Of a DNA stretch of 57,042 bases, positions 25,702-35,059 are shown piece after piece. Both the position numbers and the translations under genes were made by a program. Positions within the stretch are counted from its first letter, which is position 1. The number at the start of each line of letters is the position of its first letter. The stretch covers positions 1-57,042 of the forward strand of contig CAMWUL010000015.1 of the NCBI GenBank assembly GCA_947177445.1. The letters are read 5' to 3'. Origin of the DNA: an uncultured Lachnospiraceae bacterium (GTDB taxonomy: Bacteria > Bacillota > Clostridia > Lachnospirales > Lachnospiraceae). Below the pieces are notes generated by a model. The model saw only the letters and a list, made by a program, of their open reading frames with translations, did no database searches and had not been told where the DNA came from.

Positions 25702-27175
25702 ACAGGCGGGCCTGATATTCCTTTGGAGATATCCCCATATATTTTTTAAATACCTTGCTATAATAATTTTCATTGCTGTATCCTGCGCTGACGGCAATTT
25801 CAGCCAGCCGGCAGCTTCCCTCCTCCATCAGATATCTGCTTTTTTCGATCCGGTACATATTCAGATAATCATTGATGGTTTTTCCGGTAACCTTTTTATA
25901 TACCATACACAGATAAGCGTCCGTATAACACAGCTTTTCCGCGATATCGCTGATCTTCAGCTGAGGATCGGCATAATTGCAGGCGATATACTGCTGAATG
26001 CATTCCACAATGTGCCGGTCCTTCTCCGTAATATTGGTTTTTCCCGGCAGAACCGGAACCTGGCAGGTAAGCCGCACTTCCTGATATTCCTCCGGATTGT
26101 CTGCCAGCTGTAAAAGTCCCGGCTTCAGCCTGAGCACTTTTACCACAGCTTTTTCGAAGCATTCTTCATAAATTCTGTCTCCCAGACGTACCGCCGCCTG
26201 ATACAGTGTATTTTCCGCCGCTTCCTTATTTACGCCGCAGACATTTAAAATTCTTCCCCTGTGGTGCACAAAGCTGTACACAAACGGGAAACCCCCAAGT
26301 ACATCTCTGATCAGCCTTCCCAGAGGCGACATATCAAGAGATGCATATTCGGGGTTTCCCAATGTCCAATATTGTTCCATATTTAAATTTTCTATAGATA
26401 TGATTCCATACAAAAGCCCTTCCTCCGGAAGCTGAAGCTCCCTGCGAATCCTGTGAAACTCTTTATGCGAAAAAACATGTCTCTCCAGAAGAAGGTCTCG
26501 AAAGAATCGTCCCTTCAGCAGCTCTGTATTTTTCCTTGCAAAGCTGTTTGAATTTTCGATGGCCTTGACCAGCGCCATTTTCAACTCATCCGGAGAGACC
26601 GGCTTTAAAATATAATCCACCGCATCCACGGAAAAGGCTTTTTTCAGAAAGCTCAGATCAAAATAGGCTGTCAGAAAAATAATCGCCGTATGTCTGTCAA
26701 TCTCATATATTTTTTCGGCCAGCTCAATGCCGCTGCCGCCCGGCATACGGATGTCCGTAACCACTATTTCAGGACGCTCCCTTTTGAAAATATCAACAGC
26801 CTGTTTTCCATTTTCAGCCAACAATATTTTTTGAAAGGCAAAGCCAAACCCCCGGATACATTCTGTCAGGGAAATTCTGGTGTTTTTTTCATCTTCTACA
26901 ATTAATATTGTCAAGGGAGCCTCCATCTTATTTCTGAGCGCCCGCAAAAAATCACTGTCTCCAAACATTCTGCTGAAATTTTTCAGCCCCACAAACTGAC
27001 TGCCGAAGATTCCGTCAAAAATATTGAAATCCTCAAAGGCAATCAGAATGCCGTTCATGGGAATGTACTTGAAAATAAAAAGGATGATCAGTGCCGGAAG
27101 CATCATCAGATACAGCTCCAGATATCCTTCTCTCTTCAATCGTCCCCATGTGGTTTTCTTTTGTTTTTTCTCCAC
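25676..27175 (-). CDS. AraC-type response regulator fused in frame to an LplB permease N-terminus
   Basis: The open frame codes for 499 residues. Residues 1-83 are the first part of an LplB-type CUT1 sugar permease. From 88 on it is a complete YesN-type regulator: receiver domain with TILIVEDEKNTR and phospho-acceptor D141 in IVVTDIRMP, a middle region, and a C-terminal AraC domain (KISDIAEKLCYTDAYLCMVYKKVTGKTINDYLN, then AEIAVSAGYSNENYYSKVFKKYMGISPKEY). The native regulator start is probably the TTG at 26914 (M-TILIVEDEK), with GGAGG 5 nt upstream, which gives 412 residues. The GTG at 27175 also has an AAGGAG. Whether the fused protein is made is open. It works with the downstream YesM-type kinase. 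The most obvious target is a sugar operon, perhaps the one at 30-57 kb. Confidence 0.88.
   Translation of the reverse strand: MEKKQKKTTWGRLKREGYLELYLMMLPALIILFIFKYIPMNGILIAFEDFNIFDGIFGSQFVGLKNFSRMFGDSDFLRALRNKMEAPLTILIVEDEKNTRISLTECIRGFGFAFQKILLAENGKQAVDIFKRERPEIVVTDIRMPGGSGIELAEKIYEIDRHTAIIFLTAYFDLSFLKKAFSVDAVDYILKPVSPDELKMALVKAIENSNSFARKNTELLKGRFFRDLLLERHVFSHKEFHRIRRELQLPEEGLLYGIISIENLNMEQYWTLGNPEYASLDMSPLGRLIRDVLGGFPFVYSFVHHRGRILNVCGVNKEAAENTLYQAAVRLGDRIYEECFEKAVVKVLRLKPGLLQLADNPEEYQEVRLTCQVPVLPGKTNITEKDRHIVECIQQYIACNYADPQLKISDIAEKLCYTDAYLCMVYKKVTGKTINDYLNMYRIEKSRYLMEEGSCRLAEIAVSAGYSNENYYSKVFKKYMGISPKEYQARLYGRDQENL
26927..27175 (-). pseudogene. Truncated LplB-type sugar ABC permease (first 83 residues)
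   Basis: The stretch starts with the usual basic cytoplasmic head and has the first membrane helix ELYLMMLPALIILFIFKYIPM, then the conserved ILIAFEDFNIFDGIFGSQFVGLKNFSRMF block of LplB/UgpA-like permeases. Similarity stops at LRALRN, where a normal permease goes on into TLIIS and its second helix. About 10 bases later the ribosome binding site of the response regulator begins. The missing five helices and EAA loop mean this piece cannot transport. A deletion between lplB and the regulator gene explains it. Confidence 0.8.
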
Positions 27176-27272
27176 CGGCTGACATCTCCTTTCCGTTTGA
27201 TGATTTCATTTTAAAGAAGTTGTCACTTATACACCATGTTCTAAATTCAGATAACTGGTAAAATATTAATTT

Positions 27273-29921
27273 TCACCAAACCCTTTCCTGTATCCTCTGA
27301 ATTTCACCGGCTTTTTTACTCATCCTCACAGCCTTTTCCCAGGCGCTTATATCATTTTCGTGCTGTTCTCCCGTCAGCACTTCCAGCTCCCTTTGGGCGG
27401 AGAGACGCAGCGCAGTCCTTCCATTTTTCATTAAGTCCGTCAGTCCCAGATATCCCTGCAAATCTCCCAGCCGGGCCAGCGCCCGGTTCAGGATCAATAC
27501 CAGAATTCCCAGGCGGTCAGTCATCAGGACTTCCCGCCCTGCCGGTTTTAAAAGCTCTTCAAACCGCAGTAGCTCCTTCAGCATAGGCGCAAATTCCGGA
27601 AAGCCGGTGCGCTCCGCCACATAGGCAAAGGCTTCTATATAGTGCCAGGTTCCCTTTCGGATATCCAGATAATCCCTCGTCTGCCGCTTCAGCCGGTCCA
27701 GAACCTGACGGAAGGGCTCCAGAATGCATTTTTCCTGGCTCCAGGCCAGGATATTCAGTAAATATACTGTCTCCGGCATCACACCATGGTCCGGGAGCAG
27801 CTGTACACAGCTGACAGACCCCCTTCTCTCCGGCAGACACGGATCAGACGCCGCTTTCAGTTCACTGCCAATGCTCCGGCACAGCTCCTGGGTCCACTGA
27901 TCCGATCCGTGCCACAGCCCGCACAGGATCAGCAGCTTTCTGGTCTGTTCGTTTTCTTCAAAAGAAAGCCTTTCGCGAATCGCGGGCATACAGCTTTCCG
28001 CCTCTGCGCACATGACCTGGATCAGTTCATTCCGCTCTTCCTCTTCATAGGTAAAGGGCACATCCACCCAATGGGTCCGGGTGGTTTCTCCGATACGGTA
28101 TACCATATCCCGGGGACTTTCTTCCCTGGGAGGCATAAACAGAAAATCTCCTGTGACCTCTCCGATCACGGCCCTTCTTTCCTCTGCGTCCAGATCCTCC
28201 GGAAATATTCCTTTCTTCAGGCTCTCCGCCGCCAGAATACCCATCACCGCCCCCTGATGCATCAGATCCGGCTGCATCCGAATGCTGGGAAAGACATTGT
28301 GGGTAACTGATATGGCTTTCCCCAGCACATACAGTCCCCGGATTTCTTCGCCGGAGGGACACACAGGCATAAGGGCGGAAAGCGGAATCTGGATATGGGT
28401 CTGCTGAGGCAGCACTCCTCCATAAACAATATCCGCCGTAACCTTTCCCTTGGGATCATAATTGGAAAAACAGGTGTACAATCCGTCCTCATAGGTGCGG
28501 TAACACATCAGATCCCGCAGAGACACACAGGCTTTTCCCTTCATATGCCGGCTCTCCCGCATACTCACATAGGCTCCATGGTCGAACATGGACTGACCCA
28601 GCTTTCTTCCCTGTATGATAAAATCGGTATAGTCCACAGGATCAAAGGCTGCAGCCATACAGGAAAAATTATTTTTGTACCGCTCCGGCGACACATACTG
28701 AGCCAGAGAGGCCCAATAGGTGATCAGATCTCTTTCATTTCCGTATACGCTGTCGGCTCCGGCCAGCGCTGCCGCATCTCCGTCTCCGGTGGCGTCCAGA
28801 ATGATCCTTCCCCGATATGTGATCGAGCCGGATTCCCCTGCGGCAATTACCTGCCGAATCCTTCCGTTTTCCTTTACAGCCCCATATACAAGCTGCCCCA
28901 GGCGCACCTGCACCCCGGCCTCTCTGCACAGCTTCAGATATACATATCCCCGCAGACCGGCATGGAAGTCATCCTGCTCACTCCATATGCCGGGTTTTCT
29001 CTCCAGGCCGCATTCCCGGTACAGCCTTTCGATCTCCTGATCCACCTCCTGCACCTCCCGAAAGCGCCTTCCGAACCAATAGGTGTTGACCCCTCCTATG
29101 GTGCCGGTTCCTCCCAGCTCATAATTGGGCTCCACCAGCACCGTCCTTGCGCCCCGGCGGGCCGCATGTATTGCGGCCATGACGCCGGCAGTTCCCCCTC
29201 CGGCCACCACAACATCATAGCTTTCCGTTTTAATATTATCCGGCATAGACTCTGCCGCTGCCTGTATGACGGAGGTATGCACGGCTTCCATATCTGTGTC
29301 CGCTTCATAGCCTCTCAGGGCAAATCTTCCCAGAAGCATTTCCGGATTTTTTTGTTTTTGCGCCATAAACTCCTGCAGAAGAGCCCTTTTGCATAAGAAC
29401 AGATTTTCCTCTGCTCCAAGTTCCTTCCTGCCTGCATTTTCCACGCCCAAAAGTGACCAGTCTTCCTCCTGGTTTTTGCGCACATAGGCCTGATAGGAAA
29501 TGTCCACAGCTTTTACCCGCAGGTCTGTTACCTGTCTGCACCGAATTCCAAATAATCCGCCCTTGGATGCCGCCCGGGCCAGCAGTTCCTCTCCCTCCTT
29601 CACACAGTCCAGGTACCACATAAAATAGAACAGGCGGATTCCCTTTCGAATGCACTGTTCCTCCAGATATCGCTTAAACCGGTCCGGATGCAGCAGACCG
29701 TTACTCAGGAAAAGCTCTCCTGGAAGCCTGTTCCTCCACTGCTGCCGCGTCCCCTCCAGCCGATATCGGTTTCCGGCACACACATCGGTACATAAAAAGG
29801 TATCCCGATTGATCATGGCAACCCGTTCTCCACGGTCTGCCAGCCGAAACGCCTCCGCCAGAGCTTTGCCTGTCCCTCCCACAATCACATGATCTGCCTG
29901 ATAAATTATAGATATACTCAT
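27273..29921 (-). CDS. FAD-dependent oxidoreductase with duplicated nucleotide-binding region
   Basis: A protein of about 882 residues. Residues 235-660 are a FAD_oxidored (PF12831-type) domain: YDVVVAGGGTAGVMAAIHAARRG (GGG at 241-243), a following acidic strand end E264, ELGGTGTIGG, and the later DATGDGDAAALAGA stretch. Residues 1-60 repeat the pattern in weakened form (DHVIVGGTGKALAEAFRLADRGERVAMINRD). The C-terminal 220 residues look helical and have no family I know. ATG at 29921 has AGGAGG 6 nt upstream; the frame opens further to 30041. Such proteins often stand beside glycoside hydrolases and may oxidise sugars or cyclitols; the substrate is unknown. It follows the glycan operon after a terminator. 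A TATCATTATGATA palindrome (29942-29954) lies in its leader. Confidence 0.8.
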   Translation of the reverse strand: MSISIIYQADHVIVGGTGKALAEAFRLADRGERVAMINRDTFLCTDVCAGNRYRLEGTRQQWRNRLPGELFLSNGLLHPDRFKRYLEEQCIRKGIRLFYFMWYLDCVKEGEELLARAASKGGLFGIRCRQVTDLRVKAVDISYQAYVRKNQEEDWSLLGVENAGRKELGAEENLFLCKRALLQEFMAQKQKNPEMLLGRFALRGYEADTDMEAVHTSVIQAAAESMPDNIKTESYDVVVAGGGTAGVMAAIHAARRGARTVLVEPNYELGGTGTIGGVNTYWFGRRFREVQEVDQEIERLYRECGLERKPGIWSEQDDFHAGLRGYVYLKLCREAGVQVRLGQLVYGAVKENGRIRQVIAAGESGSITYRGRIILDATGDGDAAALAGADSVYGNERDLITYWASLAQYVSPERYKNNFSCMAAAFDPVDYTDFIIQGRKLGQSMFDHGAYVSMRESRHMKGKACVSLRDLMCYRTYEDGLYTCFSNYDPKGKVTADIVYGGVLPQQTHIQIPLSALMPVCPSGEEIRGLYVLGKAISVTHNVFPSIRMQPDLMHQGAVMGILAAESLKKGIFPEDLDAEERRAVIGEVTGDFLFMPPREESPRDMVYRIGETTRTHWVDVPFTYEEEERNELIQVMCAEAESCMPAIRERLSFEENEQTRKLLILCGLWHGSDQWTQELCRSIGSELKAASDPCLPERRGSVSCVQLLPDHGVMPETVYLLNILAWSQEKCILEPFRQVLDRLKRQTRDYLDIRKGTWHYIEAFAYVAERTGFPEFAPMLKELLRFEELLKPAGREVLMTDRLGILVLILNRALARLGDLQGYLGLTDLMKNGRTALRLSAQRELEVLTGEQHENDISAWEKAVRMSKKAGEIQRIQERVW

Positions 29922-29941
29922 TTTGACCTCCTCTTCCAGCG

Positions 29942-29954
29942 TATCATTATGATA
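29942..29954. promoter_or_regulatory. 13-bp palindrome in front of the FAD oxidoreductase gene
   Basis: TATCAT-T-ATGATA is a perfect palindrome. It lies about 20 bases upstream of the start codon, beside a TTGAAA on the minus strand. It could be an operator in the core promoter. The promoter hexamers themselves are not clear. Confidence 0.35.
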
Positions 29955-30010
29955 AGCTTTCCTTTCAAATCCATAAAGATAAAGCTCTTTGAAAACAGGT
30001 AATATTTTAA

Positions 30011-30063
30011 AAAGTAAAAAAACACGGATGCCCTGAAGCAATGGCGCCGCTTCAAAGCATCCG
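30011..30063 (-). terminator. Strong terminator closing the glycan operon
   Basis: On the minus strand CGGATGC pairs with GCATCCG (30057-30063 with 30025-30031), and the inner TGAAGC/GCTTCA extends the stem. A run of seven T follows. It starts 5 bases past the MATE stop. The opposite strand also has a T-run after the stem (GGTTTTTAAG), so it may work in both directions. Confidence 0.88.
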
Positions 30064-30067
30064 GTTT

Positions 30068-31456
30068 TTAAGTTCCGTTTTCTCCGCCCGCTCCGGTCAG
30101 GCGTTTATGATTGATAAGCCATCTGCCGGAGGCCACCCGCCAGATAAAGCACGCGGCCCGAAACAGCCAGTCCACGGACATGGCAGCCCAGACTCCCAAA
30201 AGTCCCATGTGAAGGCAACGTCCCAGCAGGTAGCTGAAGCCCACCCGCCAGATCCACATGGAGGCAATTGAGACGATCATGGTAAATCTGGCGTCATCCG
30301 CCGCCCGCAGGGCGTTGGGAAGGGCAAAGGCAGGAGGCCAGAAAAGAATTGCGGCAATACTGTGATAAACAATCACCTGATAAGCCATTTCCGATCCCTC
30401 CGGGGAAAGGTGATAGATTCCTACCAGCCATCCTGCGATGCAGATGATCCCCAGGTTCAGCAGGGCCATGGAAAAGACAGCCGCCTTCATCAGCTTCCTG
30501 ATGTAGGATTTGGACAGCTCGTACTCCTCCGCTCCTACCGTCTGTCCCAAAACCGTCAGGAAAGCGATCCCCACTGCGTTTCCCGGAATATAGGCGAAGC
30601 CCGCTGTTATTCCCACCACCGCATTGGCGGCGATGGCCGCTGTTCCGAAGCTGACCACCAGACTCTGCACCAGGATCTTTCCCACCTGGAAAATCGCATT
30701 GTCCAGCCCTGTGGGAATTCCCACGCTCATAATGCCTTTAATCACACCCCAGTCATACTTCCACGGAAAGGGTCTGGTCAGGTGAAGGGGCTTTTTCTGA
30801 TCCCTCACCACCAAAAGCATCACCAGGGCTCCGATGATGCGGGCGATCAGAGTTGCTGCGGCCACACCCGCCGCATCCCAGTTCAGCACCAGCAGGAAAA
30901 AAGCGTTTCCCGAAATATTGATCAGATTCAGCATCAGGGACACAAGCATGGTGATTCTTGTGTTGCCCATGGCCCTGCACAGTGCGGAGCAGCCGTTTTG
31001 CGCCGCCAGAAAGGGAAAGGAAAGCGCCGTTATGTAGAAATAGATCACCGCATTTTCCATCACCGCCGGCTCCACTCCGCCGAAGATCGTCTTTAAAATC
31101 AGCCGGTTGCCCGCCAGGGATAACGCCATGATCACCAGAGACAGGGACACCACGGCCAAAAGCAGCTGATCCGCCGCCTGGCAGGCCTTCCTTTCATTTT
31201 TCTGCCCAAGAGCATGAGCCGCCGCCACTGCTCCGCCGGTGGACAGGGAAAGGAACAGATTTACCAGCAATAGATTGATATTATCCACCAGGGAGACGCC
31301 GGATACGGCAGCTTCTCCCGCCCGGGAAACCATCACCGTATCCGCCATGCCCACGGTGACCCCCAGGATCTGCTCCAGCACCAGGGGAATAATCAGGGCC
31401 GTTAACTGCTTTCTTGAAAAAAACACCTTACTGTGAGACTCTGCCTGTCCTTCCAT
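30068..31456 (-). CDS. MATE family transporter of the glycan operon
   Basis: A MATE-type transporter of about 462 residues with 12 hydrophobic segments; the first (ALIIPLVLEQILGVTVGMADTVMVSRAGEAAVSGVS) is typical of the family. The ORF runs to 31507, but ATG at 31456 (MEGQAESHSKVFFSRKQLT) is the natural start and overlaps the end of nagA by 29 bases. It is the last gene of the operon. MATE proteins are exporters, so it may remove a toxic aglycone or an overflow product. That role is inference. It is only distantly like the other MATE gene at 6.8 kb. Confidence 0.87.
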   Translation of the reverse strand: MEGQAESHSKVFFSRKQLTALIIPLVLEQILGVTVGMADTVMVSRAGEAAVSGVSLVDNINLLLVNLFLSLSTGGAVAAAHALGQKNERKACQAADQLLLAVVSLSLVIMALSLAGNRLILKTIFGGVEPAVMENAVIYFYITALSFPFLAAQNGCSALCRAMGNTRITMLVSLMLNLINISGNAFFLLVLNWDAAGVAAATLIARIIGALVMLLVVRDQKKPLHLTRPFPWKYDWGVIKGIMSVGIPTGLDNAIFQVGKILVQSLVVSFGTAAIAANAVVGITAGFAYIPGNAVGIAFLTVLGQTVGAEEYELSKSYIRKLMKAAVFSMALLNLGIICIAGWLVGIYHLSPEGSEMAYQVIVYHSIAAILFWPPAFALPNALRAADDARFTMIVSIASMWIWRVGFSYLLGRCLHMGLLGVWAAMSVDWLFRAACFIWRVASGRWLINHKRLTGAGGENGT

Positions 31457-32582
31457 GATGTAACAATTTCCCTCCCACGTATACCTCTTCCAGGTGATAT
31501 TCCGCATCTGTCACCAGCAGATCTGCATATAATCCCTGCCGGATGGCGCCGATCTTATCCTCCATGCGGATAGAGCAGGCCGGCTGCCAGGTCGCCGCCA
31601 GAATGGCCTGCTCCTGGGGCACTCCAAATTCCATACAACGCAGCATTCCTTCATAGACACTGATGGTTGAGCAGGCCAGGGTCCCGTCGGCCAGACAGGC
31701 CCTGCCCTCCTTTACGAACACCTGCAGTCCTCCCAGCTCATAGATTCCATCCGGCCTTCCTGCGGCGCTGAGAGAATCTGAAACCAGACATATTTTTTCC
31801 GGAATCATGGCAAACATCATCCGGATCACACTGGGATGCACATGCAGTCCGTCGGTGATCAGCTCCGCGTAAACCTTTTTATCATATACCATTCCCAGGA
31901 TTCCCGGCTCTCTGTGATGGAGAGAATTCATGGCATTGAAAAGATGGGTTACATGCCAGGCGCCGGCATCCGCCGCCTGGCAGGCCAGATCATATCCTGC
32001 GGAGGAATGGGCAATGGAAATGATTTTTTCCTTTCCGTACCTGCGGATAAAGGAAAGCGCCTCCGGGCTGCGTGGATCCAGATCCACCATCCGGATGCGG
32101 CCCCGGGCACATTCATCCAGCTGTGCAAACCAGTCTATATCCACAGGCCGAAGATACCGCTCGTCGTGGCAGCCCTTTTTGTCCCTTCCCAGAAACGGCC
32201 CTTCCAGATTAATTCCCAGAATCCTGCTTCCCTGATAATCCGCTTCCATGGCCCGGCTGATGCGGGATACCATCTGCCGGCTGAATTCCTCCTCCATGGT
32301 CATGGTAGTTGCCAGCAGAGAGGTCACCCCGTGGGCGCAGTAATCTGCTGCTGCCCGGCAGATCCCTTCCGGAGAGGCGTAGGTAAAATCCTCTCCCGCC
32401 CGGCCATGGGTATGTACATCGATCAGCCCCGGAAGAAGCCGCCTGCCGCTGATATCCTTTACGGTCTCCCCGGTCCCGGGCGGAATATGATTTCCGATCT
32501 CCTGAATCAGACCGTCCTGTACCCGGACATCCAGATCTTGAAAGCTTCCATTATAAAATACATTTCCACCGTGAAATATCAA
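31428..32582 (-). CDS. nagA: N-acetylglucosamine-6-phosphate deacetylase
   Basis: This 384-residue amidohydrolase turns GlcNAc-6-phosphate into glucosamine-6-phosphate and acetate in the cytoplasm. The NagA motifs are intact: DVHTHG (H57, H59), LEGPFL with E127, H192 in SIAHSS, HLFNAM with H213, DGLHVHP, and catalytic D269 in VSDSLSAAG. The start is TTG with AGGAGG 7 nt upstream, located inside the end of the GH38 gene and 2 bases from its stop. Its presence shows that the substrate of the locus contains GlcNAc, as in N-glycans. nagB is not nearby. Confidence 0.95.
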   Translation of the reverse strand: MIFHGGNVFYNGSFQDLDVRVQDGLIQEIGNHIPPGTGETVKDISGRRLLPGLIDVHTHGRAGEDFTYASPEGICRAAADYCAHGVTSLLATTMTMEEEFSRQMVSRISRAMEADYQGSRILGINLEGPFLGRDKKGCHDERYLRPVDIDWFAQLDECARGRIRMVDLDPRSPEALSFIRRYGKEKIISIAHSSAGYDLACQAADAGAWHVTHLFNAMNSLHHREPGILGMVYDKKVYAELITDGLHVHPSVIRMMFAMIPEKICLVSDSLSAAGRPDGIYELGGLQVFVKEGRACLADGTLACSTISVYEGMLRCMEFGVPQEQAILAATWQPACSIRMEDKIGAIRQGLYADLLVTDAEYHLEEVYVGGKLLHHGRTGRVSQ

Positions 32583-32584
32583 GC

Positions 32585-35059
32585 TTACACCTCCTGCTCA
32601 TCTTCTCCGGACGCTGATTTCAAAATTTGTCCGGCGCTTTCCGTAAGCTCCAGGGGCTTTTCCACCATATCCACCAGCGTTGCTTTTCCGTCCGTCCATT
32701 CTATGGTTTTGACCTCATAGGGCTTTAGGGTAACAGCTGCCGGTGTGCCGGCGCTGTTCCGAAAATGGATCAGTGCCCGGGTTTCCTCCCCTTCCATCTC
32801 AAAGAAACGCAGAATACGGGAATCCGCACATCCCTCCTTCTGCTTCATGGCAGAGATGCAGACGCCTTCCCCCTCCAGAGTCAGAGAAGAATCCTTCCGC
32901 AGGAAATGCTTTCCCTTGTGATTGGAATCTCCCAGATATTCCACAGGCATGTGCATCTGGTCTGCGATCTGGAATAAACGGCTGTTTTTCACGGGCTTGT
33001 CATGGATCAGCATTCCCAGCTGAAATTCCCATACGCCCTGATCCATAAAACGGTTTTTCATGCTGCGCTCCTCAGGGCCGTCCCCGCCTCTGGCAAACAT
33101 GGCGCTTCGGGATAAAATGCACAGATATTCATTTCCCATAAGGCGCATACCGTAAGAACTGTTGTTGAATACCGTGATTCCCTCTCCCGCAGGCCCGGCA
33201 ATATCCGCAAAACGGTGCTGATAATACTCCGAACCGTCATTTAGTGCCTTTTCCTCCACCAAAAAGCAGGTCTCATTGCGGCACACCGGCGCGGGACAGT
33301 CGCTTTTTACAGACAGGGCAATCTGGGCATGGCGCTGGTGATTGTGAATCCACCCGTTGACCTTCAGCTGGTCGCAGTCCTTCTCCAGAATATAATCCAA
33401 TACAAGCTCCGAGGACTCATAGCGCAGATAACAGCGCAGAATCACTCTCAGAAAATTCTGCTCCAGCACCTCCATGGACTCACAGATGAAGGCGCCTTCC
33501 GCGTCCCCCTCCAAACGGGGATATCCCCAGGCTCCCCGGTCATCATAAAAGACCTTTATGGATGCCGGCTCCTGCAAAAACTCCCTGCCGTTCCTGCGAA
33601 TGGACTGGGGCGCGCCGGTCTCACTGCTGATTTGAACCTCCAAAATGCCGTTGGTGATTCGATTTCCTTCCGCCTTCAGGGTACTTTCCGGCGTGGGATT
33701 TTCACTGCCCTCACACATCACCCGGTACATGGCGTAACCGTATGCGGGAATCTCACACTGCAGCAGGATGCCCTTGCGGCTCTCCGGCGTAAAAAAGCGA
33801 TATCCGCTTTCTGCAAAATATGCCTCCCGGCCCTCTGTATCCCGAATCCGCAGAGGCTTTTTCTGAGCCCTGGGCACATAAATATCCGCAAACACCATGC
33901 CTTGATAGGGATGTCCTGTAGAATTGACAAGCAGCAGGGGAAAGCCTTCGCCCCGGGTGTCCAGCGAGTTGGCAATGGCCTGGATCCCGTCGTTGATCAG
34001 GTGTCTGGCCTGCGCCAGACTGAAACGGAATTCATCTGCCGCCTCGTTTCGGGAGGGCTCTATGCTGGTGCCTGCCAGCACATCATGAAATTGATTGAAC
34101 AGCACCTCCTTCCAGGCCGCCTCCAGCTTTTCGTAAGGGTAAGCATAACTGTCGCCTGCAAAGTCTCTGGCCATGGAGCAGACGGCTTCCGCCTTTAAAA
34201 GCGTCCACTCTGCCTGACGGTTCAGACGCTTGATCTCATTGTCCGAGCTGTAGCATCCGAAAAATACTCTGCCCAGCTCTCCCTCCACCTCAGGAAGCTT
34301 TTCCTCATCCACCTGAGAGAAAAAGTCCCGGATGGAGGAAAGCTCCATGGAAAGCTCCGGATGCTCCTGTTTCAGCTCATAAATACTGCGGATATTGTCC
34401 ACTGTGGGGCCGCCTCCATGGTTTCCTACTCCATAAAAAACAGCCATGGAATCCTGCCCGTACCGATCCATCTCCTCCAGGCTCTCGTCCATGTTAACCT
34501 GAATGGCCGGCTTGGTCCAGGCCATGTATTCCCCGCCGGCCCGCTCCACAATGATCCGGCTCTGGTCCTTAGCCTTCCAGGCAAACACCGGAGGCACGTT
34601 CAGATCCTTTCTGCAGGGTCTGTTGATTACATAATGCTTCATGCCGCAGCCCTGGTAAATGCAGGGCAGATTTGCCCCATGGCCAAAGCTGTCCACGTTG
34701 TACACTGTGTCCGGCGTCCTGGTGAAATATTTGTCTGTAAAGAGCCTGCCGTAGAGAAAATGGCGGATGACGCTTTCACCGCAGGGAATGTCGCTGTCCG
34801 GCTCCACCCACATTCCGCCGGCCACCTCCCAGCGCCCCTCCTGCTCCCTCTGCCTGATCCGTTCAAAAATGTGGGGGCAGTTTTTCTGCAGCCATTCCAG
34901 ATAACCGATGCTGCTGTGGGTGAATTTAAAATCCGGAAATTCCTCCATGCGGTCCAGGGCAGAGGCAAAGGAGGACTTTACCTCCTGCATGCCCTCCGCC
35001 CGTTTCCACAGCCACACGGGATCAATGTGGGTATTTCCCACCATAAAAAGCTTTTTCAT
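32585..35059 (-). CDS. GH38 alpha-mannosidase (third of three)
   Basis: This 824-residue enzyme is of the MngB-like bacterial GH38 type. The N-terminal catalytic domain has the zinc motif NTHIDPVW (H11, D13), nucleophile D123 in YNVDSFGHG, and VFYGVGNHGGGPT. Middle helical and C-terminal beta domains follow. There is no signal peptide, so it works in the cytoplasm on imported oligosaccharides, as GH38 enzymes do in CUT1-linked loci. Substrates known for the family are alpha-mannosides, including N-glycan fragments and mannosylglycerate. Its ATG overlaps the GH3 stop as ATGA. It is clearly paralogous to the GH38 at 48.1-50.6 kb. Confidence 0.92.
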   Translation of the reverse strand: MKKLFMVGNTHIDPVWLWKRAEGMQEVKSSFASALDRMEEFPDFKFTHSSIGYLEWLQKNCPHIFERIRQREQEGRWEVAGGMWVEPDSDIPCGESVIRHFLYGRLFTDKYFTRTPDTVYNVDSFGHGANLPCIYQGCGMKHYVINRPCRKDLNVPPVFAWKAKDQSRIIVERAGGEYMAWTKPAIQVNMDESLEEMDRYGQDSMAVFYGVGNHGGGPTVDNIRSIYELKQEHPELSMELSSIRDFFSQVDEEKLPEVEGELGRVFFGCYSSDNEIKRLNRQAEWTLLKAEAVCSMARDFAGDSYAYPYEKLEAAWKEVLFNQFHDVLAGTSIEPSRNEAADEFRFSLAQARHLINDGIQAIANSLDTRGEGFPLLLVNSTGHPYQGMVFADIYVPRAQKKPLRIRDTEGREAYFAESGYRFFTPESRKGILLQCEIPAYGYAMYRVMCEGSENPTPESTLKAEGNRITNGILEVQISSETGAPQSIRRNGREFLQEPASIKVFYDDRGAWGYPRLEGDAEGAFICESMEVLEQNFLRVILRCYLRYESSELVLDYILEKDCDQLKVNGWIHNHQRHAQIALSVKSDCPAPVCRNETCFLVEEKALNDGSEYYQHRFADIAGPAGEGITVFNNSSYGMRLMGNEYLCILSRSAMFARGGDGPEERSMKNRFMDQGVWEFQLGMLIHDKPVKNSRLFQIADQMHMPVEYLGDSNHKGKHFLRKDSSLTLEGEGVCISAMKQKEGCADSRILRFFEMEGEETRALIHFRNSAGTPAAVTLKPYEVKTIEWTDGKATLVDMVEKPLELTESAGQILKSASGEDEQEV

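Noticed and set aside
25702..25797. Upstream extension of the YesM-type kinase to 25797
   Set aside because: It would run 122 bases into the response regulator's AraC domain, and its sequence lacks the character of a kinase N-terminus. The shorter start is preferred despite a weak ribosome binding site.
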